DNA of 23,256 bases, taken from RGIG3159 sp045640565. Its GTDB lineage: Bacteria > Bacillota > Clostridia > Oscillospirales > Oscillospiraceae. Under the pieces are notes generated by a model. The model ran no database searches, was not told the origin of the DNA, and saw only the letters and a list, made by a program, of their open reading frames with translations. Both the position numbers and the translations under genes were made by a program. Positions 6,558 through 13,607 of the stretch are shown here, one piece after another (the stretch's first letter is position 1; every line of letters begins with the position of its first letter). The stretch covers positions 1 to 23,256 of the forward strand of contig JAZUFG010000037.1 of NCBI GenBank assembly GCA_045640565.1, written 5' to 3'.

Positions 6558-7340
6558 ATGCTTGTATTGATTCGGGGCGCCGGGGATTTAGCCTCCGGCA
6601 TTGCACTCAGGCTGACGCATTGCGGCTTCAGATGCATTTTGACAGACCAAAAAGAACCCACATCCATAAGACGGACCGTCTCTTTTTCCGAAGCGATCCG
6701 CCTGGGGAAATGCAATGTTGAAGATTTGCTGGGAGAATATGCTGAGAATCATGAAAAAGCTCTGAGAATTCTGGAACTCGGGAAAGTGCCCGTTCTTGCT
6801 GACCCGGAGCTAAAATGCCTTGAAAAAGTGACGCCTGATGTATTAGTTGACGCAATCCTTGCAAAGCGAAATCTGGGAACAAAGCTTGATATGGCTCCCA
6901 TTGTCATAGGAGTCGGCCCCGGATTCTCAGCCGGAAAAGATTGCCATGCCGTTGTGGAAACCATGCGCGGACATAGCTTGGGGCGGGTCATTTATAAGGG
7001 CGAGGCCATACCCAACACGAATATTCCAGGCCTGATCGGAGGATATGCCGGAGAGCGTGTTCTGCGCGCACCCAAAGACGGAATCCTGCATGTTATCCGA
7101 GAGATCGGTTCTCCGGTAACCGCCGGAGAAATATTGGGTGAAGTGGATGGAACAGCTATGAAAGCCACGATTTCCGGTGTCCTGCGCGGAATCCTTCCGG
7201 ACGGCACAAAAGTTACAGAAGGTATGAAGGCCGGAGATGTGGATCCCAGAGGAAATACGGAAGCCTGCTACAGCTGTTCTGACAAGGCGCTTGCCGTGGC
7301 AGGAGGTGTGCTGGAGGCCATCCTGACCCTCGGCAGATAA
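6558..7340 (+). CDS. yqeB: YqeB-family protein of selenium-dependent molybdenum hydroxylase maturation
   Basis: The product starts MLVLIRGAGDLASGIALRL, a Rossmann-like GxGDxxSG start typical of the YqeB (EF2563) family. It has the conserved IGVGPGFSAGKDCHAVVETMRGH block near the middle. The C-terminal part (APKDGILHVIREIGSPVTAGEILGEV) resembles a lipoyl/biotinyl-like beta hairpin. The family occurs with SelD and molybdenum hydroxylases that need selenium in a labile, non-selenocysteine form; its exact reaction is unsettled. The ATG at 6558 follows GGGGAAAAAC and matches the usual family start. The ATG at 6546 adds four residues and lacks a ribosome site. No hydroxylase or selD gene lies in the window. 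Confidence 0.88.
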   Translation: MLVLIRGAGDLASGIALRLTHCGFRCILTDQKEPTSIRRTVSFSEAIRLGKCNVEDLLGEYAENHEKALRILELGKVPVLADPELKCLEKVTPDVLVDAILAKRNLGTKLDMAPIVIGVGPGFSAGKDCHAVVETMRGHSLGRVIYKGEAIPNTNIPGLIGGYAGERVLRAPKDGILHVIREIGSPVTAGEILGEVDGTAMKATISGVLRGILPDGTKVTEGMKAGDVDPRGNTEACYSCSDKALAVAGGVLEAILTLGR

Positions 7341-7344
7341 AGGA

Positions 7345-7379
7345 AAATGCTTCAGGCGAACAAAGCCTGAAGCATTTTT
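7345..7379 (+). terminator. Terminator after yqeB, possibly bidirectional
   Basis: ATGCTTCAGGC (7347-7357) pairs perfectly with GCCTGAAGCAT (7365-7375), followed by TTTTT. The opposite strand has a shorter T-run and could serve the convergent cyclophilin operon, whose last stop is about 65 bases away. Confidence 0.85.
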
Positions 7380-7441
7380 CTGCATATCGGTATGACAAAC
7401 CTTTTCGGTTCCTTAAAAAGCATATCATGATTTTTCATAAC

Positions 7442-8098
7442 CTAGTTTAACACTCGGATAGCCGTGATTACGGGCTGATTTTCTGCAAGGACCGTACCAT
7501 TTTTATTCTCCACGGGCGTATTCTTGCAAATCTCATCCACGATTTCCATACCATCCGTAACCCAGCCAAAAGCGGCATAGTTCCCATCCAGGAAAAAAGA
7601 ATCGGATTGGACAATGAAAAACTGGCTTCTGGCGGAGTTATAGTCTTTGCTTCTGGCCATGGAAAGAACGCCACGCTTATGGGAAAGCGTGTTCTCGAAC
7701 CCGTTCGCTGAGAATTCTCCCTGAACATAATCTTTTGAGCCGCCGGAGCCGGTTCCCGTGGGATCGCCGCACTGAATCATAAAGCCATCCACGATGCGGT
7801 GGAAGGTCAAGCCATCGTAGAATCCGCTCTTTACCAGCTTCAAAAAATTTTCCACAGTCTTCGGCGCAACGGAGGAATCCACCACTGCACGAATGACCCC
7901 ATAATTTTCAACCTCAATTTCAATCTTATGCTCTTTCTTCCCTTTTCCTCCGAAAATAAGAATGCACACCAAGAGCAAAAGAAGCGCAGCAACACCAACA
8001 AGAGCAATCGTAAGATTTCTATCTTTTTTCTTCTGCAATTCCTTTTTCTGAGCCGAAGTCAGCGTATTTGCCGGCCTTTTGGAAGATTTCTTTCCCAT
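7442..8098 (-). CDS. Membrane-anchored cyclophilin-type peptidyl-prolyl isomerase
   Basis: The 218-residue protein has a lysine-rich cytoplasmic N-terminus, one membrane span at about 29-50, and an extracytoplasmic cyclophilin domain (about 58-218). Family motifs are TVENFLKLVKSGFYDGLTFHRI, FMIQCGDPTGTGSGG, RGVLSMAR, SQFFI and FGWVTDGMEIVDEI, including the catalytic arginine of FHRI. It would speed proline isomerisation in proteins outside the membrane. Bacterial cyclophilins of this small type are common in clostridia. The start follows AGGGGG five bases upstream. It is the last gene of a four-gene operon, 9 bases after the YnbB-like gene. Confidence 0.93.
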   Translation of the reverse strand: MGKKSSKRPANTLTSAQKKELQKKKDRNLTIALVGVAALLLLLVCILIFGGKGKKEHKIEIEVENYGVIRAVVDSSVAPKTVENFLKLVKSGFYDGLTFHRIVDGFMIQCGDPTGTGSGGSKDYVQGEFSANGFENTLSHKRGVLSMARSKDYNSARSQFFIVQSDSFFLDGNYAAFGWVTDGMEIVDEICKNTPVENKNGTVLAENQPVITAIRVLN

Positions 8099-8107
8099 AT
8101 GAACCCC

Positions 8108-9397
8108 CTAGAACTTTGGAAGTGAAATCAAATCTCTCTCATAGAGGGATTGGACCGTCTGAAGAATGCCCAGCTTTGCGTGATTCCATGTCAATCCGCC
8201 CTGGAAATACACCGCATATGGGGGACGAATGGGACCGTCCGCCGAAAGTTCAATGGAAGAACCCTGAACAAAAGCGCCTGCAGCCATGATTACCTGCGCA
8301 TCATAGCCTGGCATATCCCCGGGAACGGGAGTCACATAACTATCCACCGGGGCAGCCTTCTGGATACCCATACAAAAGGCTTCCATTCGCTCTTTTGAAC
8401 CAAGGGTGACTGCCTGAATGATGTCGTGCCTGGATTCGCTGCCATTGGGAATAACCGGGAAGCCCAACTGCTCATAGAGATTTGCCGCAAAAATTGCTCC
8501 TTTCAAAGCTCCCGCAACCACCGTTGGGGAAAGGAAAAAGCCCTGATACATGGCAGGAAGCAGACCTAAACTTGCGCCGACCTCCTGCCCTAACCCGGGA
8601 GCGGAAAGACGATATGCGCAGCGGTCAATACAAGCCTTTGTTCCGCAGATATAGCCGCCTATGGGTGCCAGACCGCCGCCCGGATTTTTGATCAGGGAGC
8701 CGACAATCATATCTGCGCCCAGATCCGAGGGCTCACGCTCCTCCACAAACTCACCGTAGCAGTTATCCACCATACAGATGATATCCGGCTTGACGGATTT
8801 ACAGAAAGCAATCAGTTCTCCGATCCTTTCCACGGATAGGGTCGGCCTCGTGGCATAGCCCTTTGAACGCTGGATGGTGACCAGCCTGGTGTTTTCATGA
8901 ATTGCCTGACGGATGGAAGGATAATCAAAAGAACCATCCGGCAAAAGATCTACCTGACCGTAGGAAATTCCGAATTCCTTCAGGCTGCAGGGAGACTCCC
9001 GGATGCCGATAACCTCTTCCAAAGTATCATAGGGCTTGCCCACGGGAGATAGGACTTCATCTCCCGGACGAAGATTCGCAGATAAAGCAACAGCCAAAGC
9101 ATGGGTCCCGCAGGTTATTTGCGGACGAACAAGGGCGGCCTCTGTATGGAAGGTATCTGCATAGACTCTCTCCAGAGTATCCCGACCGTAGTCATTGTAA
9201 CCATATCCTGTACTGGCAATGAGACAGGTCGTATCTACCCGGTTCTTCTGCATGGCATAAAGGACTTTTGCCTGATTATACTCTGCCACCCGGTCAATGG
9301 ATTCAAAGCGAGCTTTCAGCTTTTCCACCGTTTTCTCTCCAAAAGCCAATACCTCCGGAGAGATTCCCATAGATTCATAAATTGAGGATAAATTCAT
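8108..9397 (-). CDS. PLP enzyme of the methionine gamma-lyase/YnbB family
   Basis: The 429-residue protein belongs to the PLP-dependent fold-type I family often annotated as aluminium resistance protein or methionine gamma-lyase family (YnbB in Bacillus). The likely PLP lysine is Lys237 in GSLIKNPGGGLAPIGGY, and Asp211 in VDNCYGEF would bind the pyridine nitrogen. Conserved CGTHALAVAL and STGYGYNDYGRDTLE blocks are present. The true substrate of this family is not settled, so the name should not be read as proof of methionine cleavage. The ATG at 9397 is preceded by GGAGAG; a TTG at 9409 would add four residues. It lies between the NusG-II protein and the cyclophilin gene with short gaps. Confidence 0.9.
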   Translation of the reverse strand: MNLSSIYESMGISPEVLAFGEKTVEKLKARFESIDRVAEYNQAKVLYAMQKNRVDTTCLIASTGYGYNDYGRDTLERVYADTFHTEAALVRPQITCGTHALAVALSANLRPGDEVLSPVGKPYDTLEEVIGIRESPCSLKEFGISYGQVDLLPDGSFDYPSIRQAIHENTRLVTIQRSKGYATRPTLSVERIGELIAFCKSVKPDIICMVDNCYGEFVEEREPSDLGADMIVGSLIKNPGGGLAPIGGYICGTKACIDRCAYRLSAPGLGQEVGASLGLLPAMYQGFFLSPTVVAGALKGAIFAANLYEQLGFPVIPNGSESRHDIIQAVTLGSKERMEAFCMGIQKAAPVDSYVTPVPGDMPGYDAQVIMAAGAFVQGSSIELSADGPIRPPYAVYFQGGLTWNHAKLGILQTVQSLYERDLISLPKF

Positions 9398-9424
9398 ATT
9401 GCTCTCCAATCTTGAAGAAATTCC

Positions 9425-9778
9425 TTATTTCGTCCAGGCGTCTACTAACTCCGAATCCGCAAAAGAAATGACGAGGCGGTGCGGGAGACAAATGATCGGT
9501 ATCCCGGAGTTTTGATAACCCCTGAGAACACAGATCTGTGTCGGGCAATCTGCTTCCAAAACTGCAATTTTTCCGTTTTTTACGGAAACGATATTGCTCC
9601 CCCATCTGCTCTCAACCGTGAGCTCCCGATCCTCCTGCAAGTCAAGCCGATAGCGCTCCTCGCCGTTCACGGAAATAACCGCCTCAGACTTTTCTCCCTG
9701 CGTGCCCAGGAAAAGGAGAAAAAGAAGAGAGGCCAGCAGCAATCCTCCTAAAATCAGGAGCCAGAATTTTGTTTTCAT
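9425..9778 (-). CDS. Membrane-anchored NusG domain II protein
   Basis: The 117-residue protein has one N-terminal membrane span (about 5-25) and a small beta domain with EADCPTQICVLRGY and IICLPHRLVISF, the cysteine-bearing signature of stand-alone NusG_II proteins. These are extracytoplasmic and are often encoded next to ApbE or Rnf-type electron-transfer genes; their function is not known. The gene starts inside the end of the ApbE gene (ATGA overlap), so the two are coupled. The two cysteines in the conserved motif could be redox active, but that is inference. Confidence 0.85.
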   Translation of the reverse strand: MKTKFWLLILGGLLLASLLFLLFLGTQGEKSEAVISVNGEERYRLDLQEDRELTVESRWGSNIVSVKNGKIAVLEADCPTQICVLRGYQNSGIPIICLPHRLVISFADSELVDAWTK

Positions 9779-10767
9779 GAAGGAAGCACCTCAAATTCCG
9801 CACCGTTTATGCAATCCTTTAATCCGGGCGTTACAAATATACTGCCATCTGTTTTTACCAGAACCGCATCCACATTCCCAACCTGCGCAAGGAAGGAAGC
9901 TGCGCGGTCAAAGCCCATAACAAACAGGGCCGTGGAAAGGCAGTCTGCCAAAAGCCCGTCATTGACAAGAACCGTTACGGAAGCCAAATCATTGGAAACA
10001 GGGGAAGCGGTTTCTGCATCCATGATATGGCAGTAACGAATGCCGTCCTTTTCAAAATAGCGCTGATATCCACCGGAGGTAACAACCGCAGTCTCTCCCA
10101 CATGCAGAACGCAAAGAGTTACACCCGGATTTTCCGGATCTACAATTCCCACATTCCAAAGAGAACCGTCGGGTTTCAGGCCAAGCGTCTGCACATTTCC
10201 GCCAAGGGAAAGAACGCCGGAGGAAATTCCCTCCTCTTTCCACAAGTCCACGATCAGCTGCCCTGCATAGCCCTTAACCGCAGCGCCCAGGTCTACTTTA
10301 ACGGAGTCCAACCGCGCAAGATTGCCCTCCATGATAACTGAGCCTGACTGAAGTTTCTTTTTCATTTCCTCAATATCGCGATCTGCAGGAACATCATTTT
10401 CTCCGCCCAGAAAGCCCCAAAGAGATGTCAACTCATACAAATCCGGACGAAACGCACCGCCCGTCATATCCGATATTTCCAGGCAGCGCCGTATAAGGGC
10501 AGCCGTTTCCTCCGTCAAAAGCGCTGTGCCTTCCCGATTCAGACGGGCAATCTCCCCGGAATCCCGCGAAACAGAATAATTGTCCTCCAGACGGTTTACA
10601 AGGTCAACGGCATCCGAAAGAGCCTTTTCAGCGCCCTTGCCGTAGGCGGAAAAATTCATAACCGTATCCATGGCAAAGGTTTCCCTGCTTTCGGAAGTCA
10701 CCATACCGCAGGCAGATACGGAGAGCAAGAGAACGCCGAAAAAAAACACTGTCAAAAATCTTTTCAC
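9775..10767 (-). CDS. apbE: ApbE lipoprotein, FAD:protein FMN transferase
   Basis: The 330-residue protein has a lipoprotein signal (LSVSAC, lipidated Cys20) and the ApbE fold. Motifs include AMDTVMNFSAYG, a GGAFRPDLYELTSLWGF block, DLGAAVKGYAG, SLGGNVQTLG and the metal-site DCLSTALFVMG. ApbE moves FMN from FAD onto a threonine of target proteins, such as Rnf or Nqr subunits, outside the membrane. The usual HxxDPxTG reads HIMDAETASP here, slightly changed. The start is GTG with AGGAG upstream. No flavinylated substrate gene is nearby, so the target is encoded elsewhere or is not of a type I can see. Confidence 0.93.
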   Translation of the reverse strand: MKRFLTVFFFGVLLLSVSACGMVTSESRETFAMDTVMNFSAYGKGAEKALSDAVDLVNRLEDNYSVSRDSGEIARLNREGTALLTEETAALIRRCLEISDMTGGAFRPDLYELTSLWGFLGGENDVPADRDIEEMKKKLQSGSVIMEGNLARLDSVKVDLGAAVKGYAGQLIVDLWKEEGISSGVLSLGGNVQTLGLKPDGSLWNVGIVDPENPGVTLCVLHVGETAVVTSGGYQRYFEKDGIRYCHIMDAETASPVSNDLASVTVLVNDGLLADCLSTALFVMGFDRAASFLAQVGNVDAVLVKTDGSIFVTPGLKDCINGAEFEVLPS

Positions 10768-10827
10768 AGGATCTTACTCTCCTTCTTTTTCTATCTCCGG
10801 GCCAACGGAAAAACGCAATGATATACA

Positions 10828-10920
10828 AAAAAGTCCCATTCCGGTCCTTTTTATGGAATAACGCGGCATATACCGCGGGAATAAACCGACAGCCGGTTCA
10901 TTCAGCAGATGTTATTATAG
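10828..10920 (+). repeat. Dispersed structured repeat, copy B
   Basis: This is the second copy of the repeat at 325-417, in the same orientation, without the mirrored half seen there. It carries AAAAAGTCCCATTCCGG, GGAATAACGCGG, the CCGCGG with a different hairpin interior, and TTCATTCAGCAGA. It occupies the gap between the divergent apbE operon and rplU, so it may be transcribed with either. The rest of the 10768-11002 gap is AT-rich and holds nothing else I can identify. Confidence 0.75.
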
Positions 10921-11002
10921 CAGAAAAACGAATTTGCTTCCAGCACAAAATGAAAAATATACGTCAAAATATAAAAATAACTGAAAAATTCTAATATTTT
11001 GC

Positions 11003-11032
11003 TTGACTTTGTTCCTTGAATGGTGATATAAT
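11003..11032 (+). promoter_or_regulatory. Promoter of the rplU-prp-rpmA cluster
   Basis: TTGACT (11003-11008) and a perfect TATAAT (11027-11032) are 18 bases apart. Transcription would begin near 11039, just before the leader hairpin. Confidence 0.85.
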
Positions 11033-11039
11033 TTCACGG

Positions 11040-11112
11040 CCGCATTGAAGAGGCTGAAGTTGGGTTCTTCCCACGCCTCAAGAGCGAGTCTACAAAAAAG
11101 GTAGGTGCAACA
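11040..11112 (+). promoter_or_regulatory. Probable L21 ribosomal-protein leader
   Basis: The untranslated leader forms a hairpin in which GAGGC (11050-11054) pairs with GCCTC (11075-11079), with an inner TGGG/CCCA stem. Bacillota rplU transcripts often carry such an L21 leader, thought to be bound by L21 for feedback control. I judge this by position and hairpin rather than by a full match to the known consensus. Confidence 0.5.
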
Positions 11113-11116
11113 TCGT

Positions 11117-11428
11117 ATGCAGGCAATCATTGTTACCGGCGGAAAGCAGTACAACGTTCAGGAAGGCGACATCATCTTCGTCGAAAAGCTGAATGCAGAG
11201 GCTGATACCACCGTAACCTTCGATCAGGTGCTGGCTATTGTCAACGGTGATGAGTCCAAGTTCGGAACTCCCGTCGTGGCAGGCGCAACCGTGGAAGCCA
11301 AGGTCCTCAAAAACGGTAAGGGCAAGAAGATTCGCGTCTTCAAGTACCGCTCCAAGAAGGATTCCAAGAGCTGCCAGGGTCACAGACAGCCCTATACCAA
11401 GGTGCAGATTGAGAAAATCGCTTTCTAA
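11117..11428 (+). CDS. rplU: 50S ribosomal protein L21
   Basis: The 103-residue product starts MQAIIVTGGKQYNVQEGD and ends with RQPYTKVQIEKI, both hallmarks of L21, which binds 23S rRNA in the large subunit. The length is normal. The ATG at 11117 has AGGTAGG about 9 bases upstream; a GTG at 11105 is in frame but would add a non-conserved tail. The stop TAA shares its final A with the ATG of prp, so the two are translationally linked. The gene heads the conserved rplU-prp-rpmA cluster. Confidence 0.98.
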   Translation: MQAIIVTGGKQYNVQEGDIIFVEKLNAEADTTVTFDQVLAIVNGDESKFGTPVVAGATVEAKVLKNGKGKKIRVFKYRSKKDSKSCQGHRQPYTKVQIEKIAF

Positions 11429-11754
11429 TGACTAAAGTCGAATTTTTCAACCCTGAAGACAGAATCGAAGGATTCTGTTGCTCGGGCCATAGCGGTTATG
11501 CAGAGGAAGGAGCCGACATCGTTTGCGCGTCTGTCTCCGCAGCCGTTAACCTGACAATCACAACCATAGTTGATATTATGGGTGTGAAGGCCAAATGCAA
11601 GGTGAATGAAGAAGAGGCCCGAATCACCTTGAAACTTCCCGCTTCCTGTGAGGAACATGAGGATGCCGTGCAGGACTTACTTGCCGGTTTGATGCTCACC
11701 CTCTGTGGAATTCGGGATGACTATCCAAATTATATCGAAGTAACGGAGGTGTAA
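11428..11754 (+). CDS. prp: Ribosomal-processing cysteine protease Prp
   Basis: The 108-residue protein has the Prp active-site blocks GHSGYAEEGADIVCASVSA, with catalytic His and Cys. Prp cuts the N-terminal extension from the L27 precursor in Bacillota, a step needed for a working ribosome in Staphylococcus. The gene sits between rplU and rpmA as usual, and the L27 encoded next door carries the expected extension. Its start overlaps the rplU stop, and rpmA starts 3 bases after its end. Confidence 0.95.
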   Translation: MTKVEFFNPEDRIEGFCCSGHSGYAEEGADIVCASVSAAVNLTITTIVDIMGVKAKCKVNEEEARITLKLPASCEEHEDAVQDLLAGLMLTLCGIRDDYPNYIEVTEV

Positions 11755-11757
11755 ACC

Positions 11758-12042
11758 ATGTTCAAAATCAGCATTCAGTTCTTCGCTCATAAGAAAGGCG
11801 GCGGCTCCACTAAGAACGGCCGTGACTCTGAGTCCAAGCGTCTGGGCGTTAAGCGGGCTGACGGTCAGTTCGTTCTGGCCGGCAACATTCTGGTTCGCCA
11901 GAGAGGCACCCATATTCATCCCGGTGTGAACGTTGGCATCGGCAGTGATGATACTCTCTTTGCTCTTGTTGATGGCAAGGTCAAATTTGAGCGCATGGGT
12001 AAAGACCGCAAGATGGCTTCTGTGTATCCCGTCGAGCAGTAA
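11758..12042 (+). CDS. rpmA: 50S ribosomal protein L27 precursor
   Basis: The 94-residue protein contains the L27 core KKGGGSTKNGRDS and GTHIHPG. The first nine residues (MFKISIQFF) form the Bacillota extension. By homology Prp would cleave between Phe9 and Ala10, leaving the AHKKGGGS tail that reaches the peptidyl-transferase centre. The start ATG is three bases after the prp stop, with GGAGGTG as ribosome site inside the end of prp. A terminator follows after 13 bases. Confidence 0.98.
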   Translation: MFKISIQFFAHKKGGGSTKNGRDSESKRLGVKRADGQFVLAGNILVRQRGTHIHPGVNVGIGSDDTLFALVDGKVKFERMGKDRKMASVYPVEQ

Positions 12043-12055
12043 TCTTTGTTGCAGC

Positions 12056-12087
12056 AAGTCCCGTTACATCTCGTAACGGGACTTTTT
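12056..12087 (+). terminator. Terminator or attenuator between rpmA and obg
   Basis: AGTCCCGTTAC (12057-12067) pairs perfectly with GTAACGGGACT (12073-12083) and runs into TTTTT. The obg start is only 31 bases beyond, so partial readthrough probably feeds obg; no separate promoter is obvious. Confidence 0.85.
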
Positions 12088-12117
12088 CAAGCGATTCTTC
12101 CGAAAGGAGGAAGAAAA

Positions 12118-13392
12118 ATGTTTATTGATAAGGCTAAAATATATGTCAAAGCCGGGAATGGCGGAAACGGTGCTGTTGCTTTTCGCAGAGAAAAATATGT
12201 GGCAGCAGGAGGCCCTGACGGTGGAGACGGCGGCCATGGAGGCAGCGTAATCCTTCATGTCGATGATAATCTCTCCACCTTGATGGATTTCCGCTACAAA
12301 CGGAAATACAGTGCCTCTGCGGGTCAGGACGGTGCCGGCGGCATTAAAAACGGCAAGCGGGGTGAAAACCTCGTTATTTCCGTTCCAAGAGGAACCGTTG
12401 TGAAGGATGCGGAAACCGGTGCTGTCATGCACGATATGTCCGACAACGAGGATTGGGTCCTTTGCAGAGGCGGAAGAGGCGGCTGGGGCAACAAGCATTT
12501 TGCCACTCCAACCCGCCAAGTTCCCCACTTTGCCAAATCCGGACTTCCCGGTGAAGAGCATGAGGTCATTCTGGAACTGAAACTCCTTGCAGACGTGGGC
12601 TTGGTCGGATTTCCGAATGTGGGCAAGTCCACTCTTTTAAGCGTCACCTCCAATGCACACCCGAAAATTGCGAATTATCATTTCACCACCTTATACCCCA
12701 ACCTTGGCGTCATTTATGTGGAGGAAGGCAATTCCTTCGTCATGGCTGACATTCCCGGAATTATTGAAGGAGCGTCGGAAGGGGCCGGCCTGGGGCATGA
12801 TTTCCTTCGCCACATTGACCGCTGCCGTCTTCTCGTTCACCTTGTGGACGTATCCGGAAGCGAAGGCAGAGATCCGGTTGAAGATTTTGAAAAAATCAAT
12901 GAGGAATTGGAAAGCTATTCTCCCGAGCTTGCCTCCCGTCCCATGATCGTCGCCGCCAATAAGGTTGACCTTCTCCCTGAAGGCAGCGATAACCTTAACC
13001 GACTCAAAGCCAAGGCCGAAGAGGCCGGTCTCCCCTTCTATGTCATTTCCGCAGCCTCTTATCAGGGCACCAAGGAATTGGTTCGTAAGATCAGCTTCAT
13101 GCTCAAGGATCTTCCTCCCGTTCAAATTTACGAGGAAGAATATGTGCAGCCCCTCCATGAGGCCGGTGATTCCCATGAGCTCTTTATTCATAAGGAAGGC
13201 AATGACTGGATGATCGAAGGCGACTGGCTGGCTCAGCTTGTCAACGATATCAATTTCAGCGATTTTGAATCCCGGAACTATTTTGACCGTCAGCTCCGCA
13301 AATCCGGCCTTTTTGAAAGGCTGGAGGAGATGGGAATAGAGGATGGAGACTCTGTCATCATCTACGATTTTGAGTTTGACTACGAGAAATAA
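12118..13392 (+). CDS. obg: Obg/CgtA GTPase
   Basis: The 424-residue protein has the three Obg domains: the glycine-rich Obg fold (about 1-158, starting MFIDKAKIYVKAGNGGNG), the G domain with GFPNVGKST, DIPGIIEGAS and NKVDL, and the C-terminal OCT domain (about 345-424), which varies among species. Obg binds the 50S subunit and acts in ribosome assembly and the stress response. The ATG at 12118 follows AAAGGAGGAAG. The gene follows rpmA as in most Bacillota. Confidence 0.97.
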   Translation: MFIDKAKIYVKAGNGGNGAVAFRREKYVAAGGPDGGDGGHGGSVILHVDDNLSTLMDFRYKRKYSASAGQDGAGGIKNGKRGENLVISVPRGTVVKDAETGAVMHDMSDNEDWVLCRGGRGGWGNKHFATPTRQVPHFAKSGLPGEEHEVILELKLLADVGLVGFPNVGKSTLLSVTSNAHPKIANYHFTTLYPNLGVIYVEEGNSFVMADIPGIIEGASEGAGLGHDFLRHIDRCRLLVHLVDVSGSEGRDPVEDFEKINEELESYSPELASRPMIVAANKVDLLPEGSDNLNRLKAKAEEAGLPFYVISAASYQGTKELVRKISFMLKDLPPVQIYEEEYVQPLHEAGDSHELFIHKEGNDWMIEGDWLAQLVNDINFSDFESRNYFDRQLRKSGLFERLEEMGIEDGDSVIIYDFEFDYEK

Positions 13393-13396
13393 TTTC

Positions 13397-13425
13397 TTGC
13401 TTTTCATTCGTTAATATGCTAGGAT
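13397..13425 (+). promoter_or_regulatory. Promoter of the riboswitch-controlled ATPase gene
   Basis: TTGCTT (13397-13402) and TAGGAT (13420-13425) are 17 bases apart, placing the transcript start just before the riboswitch. The -10 is not strong. Confidence 0.55.
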
Positions 13426-13435
13426 ATAGGCGTAG

Positions 13436-13545
13436 ATACTTCTGAATTGAGGGAGTAGCAAGCGCTCCGGCGCAGCAAGTCAACATTCCCGGCCTTTGGC
13501 CTGGCTTGCTTTAATTTGCGAGACTCATGTATGTTCTGCATACAT
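13436..13545 (+). promoter_or_regulatory. yybP-ykoY manganese riboswitch
   Basis: The leader holds GGGAGTAGC (13451-13459), GTCAACATTCC near 13480 and TTTGCGAGACTC near 13515-13525, in the order seen in yybP-ykoY RNAs such as those before alx and mntP. These RNAs sense manganese(II) and usually turn genes on when it is high. The placement before a P-type cation ATPase and the terminator at 13563-13592 fit. Exact borders are approximate. Confidence 0.78.
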
Positions 13546-13562
13546 GGGCTATATAAAATTGC

Positions 13563-13592
13563 ACCGTGTATGCACTGCATGCACGGTTTTTT
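13563..13592 (+). terminator. Riboswitch expression-platform terminator
   Basis: ACCGTGTATGC (13563-13573) pairs with GCATGCACGGT (13577-13587) with one wobble and is followed by TTTTTT, only 15 bases before the ATG. An upstream CATGTATG...CATACATG hairpin (about 13526-13546) shares sequence with it and may be the alternative fold. Confidence 0.8.
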
Positions 13593-13607
13593 ATTGAGGA
13601 GAAAAAA

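Noticed and set aside
12691..13407. Minus-strand frame of 238 codons
   Set aside because: It is antisense to obg, whose motifs are unambiguous.
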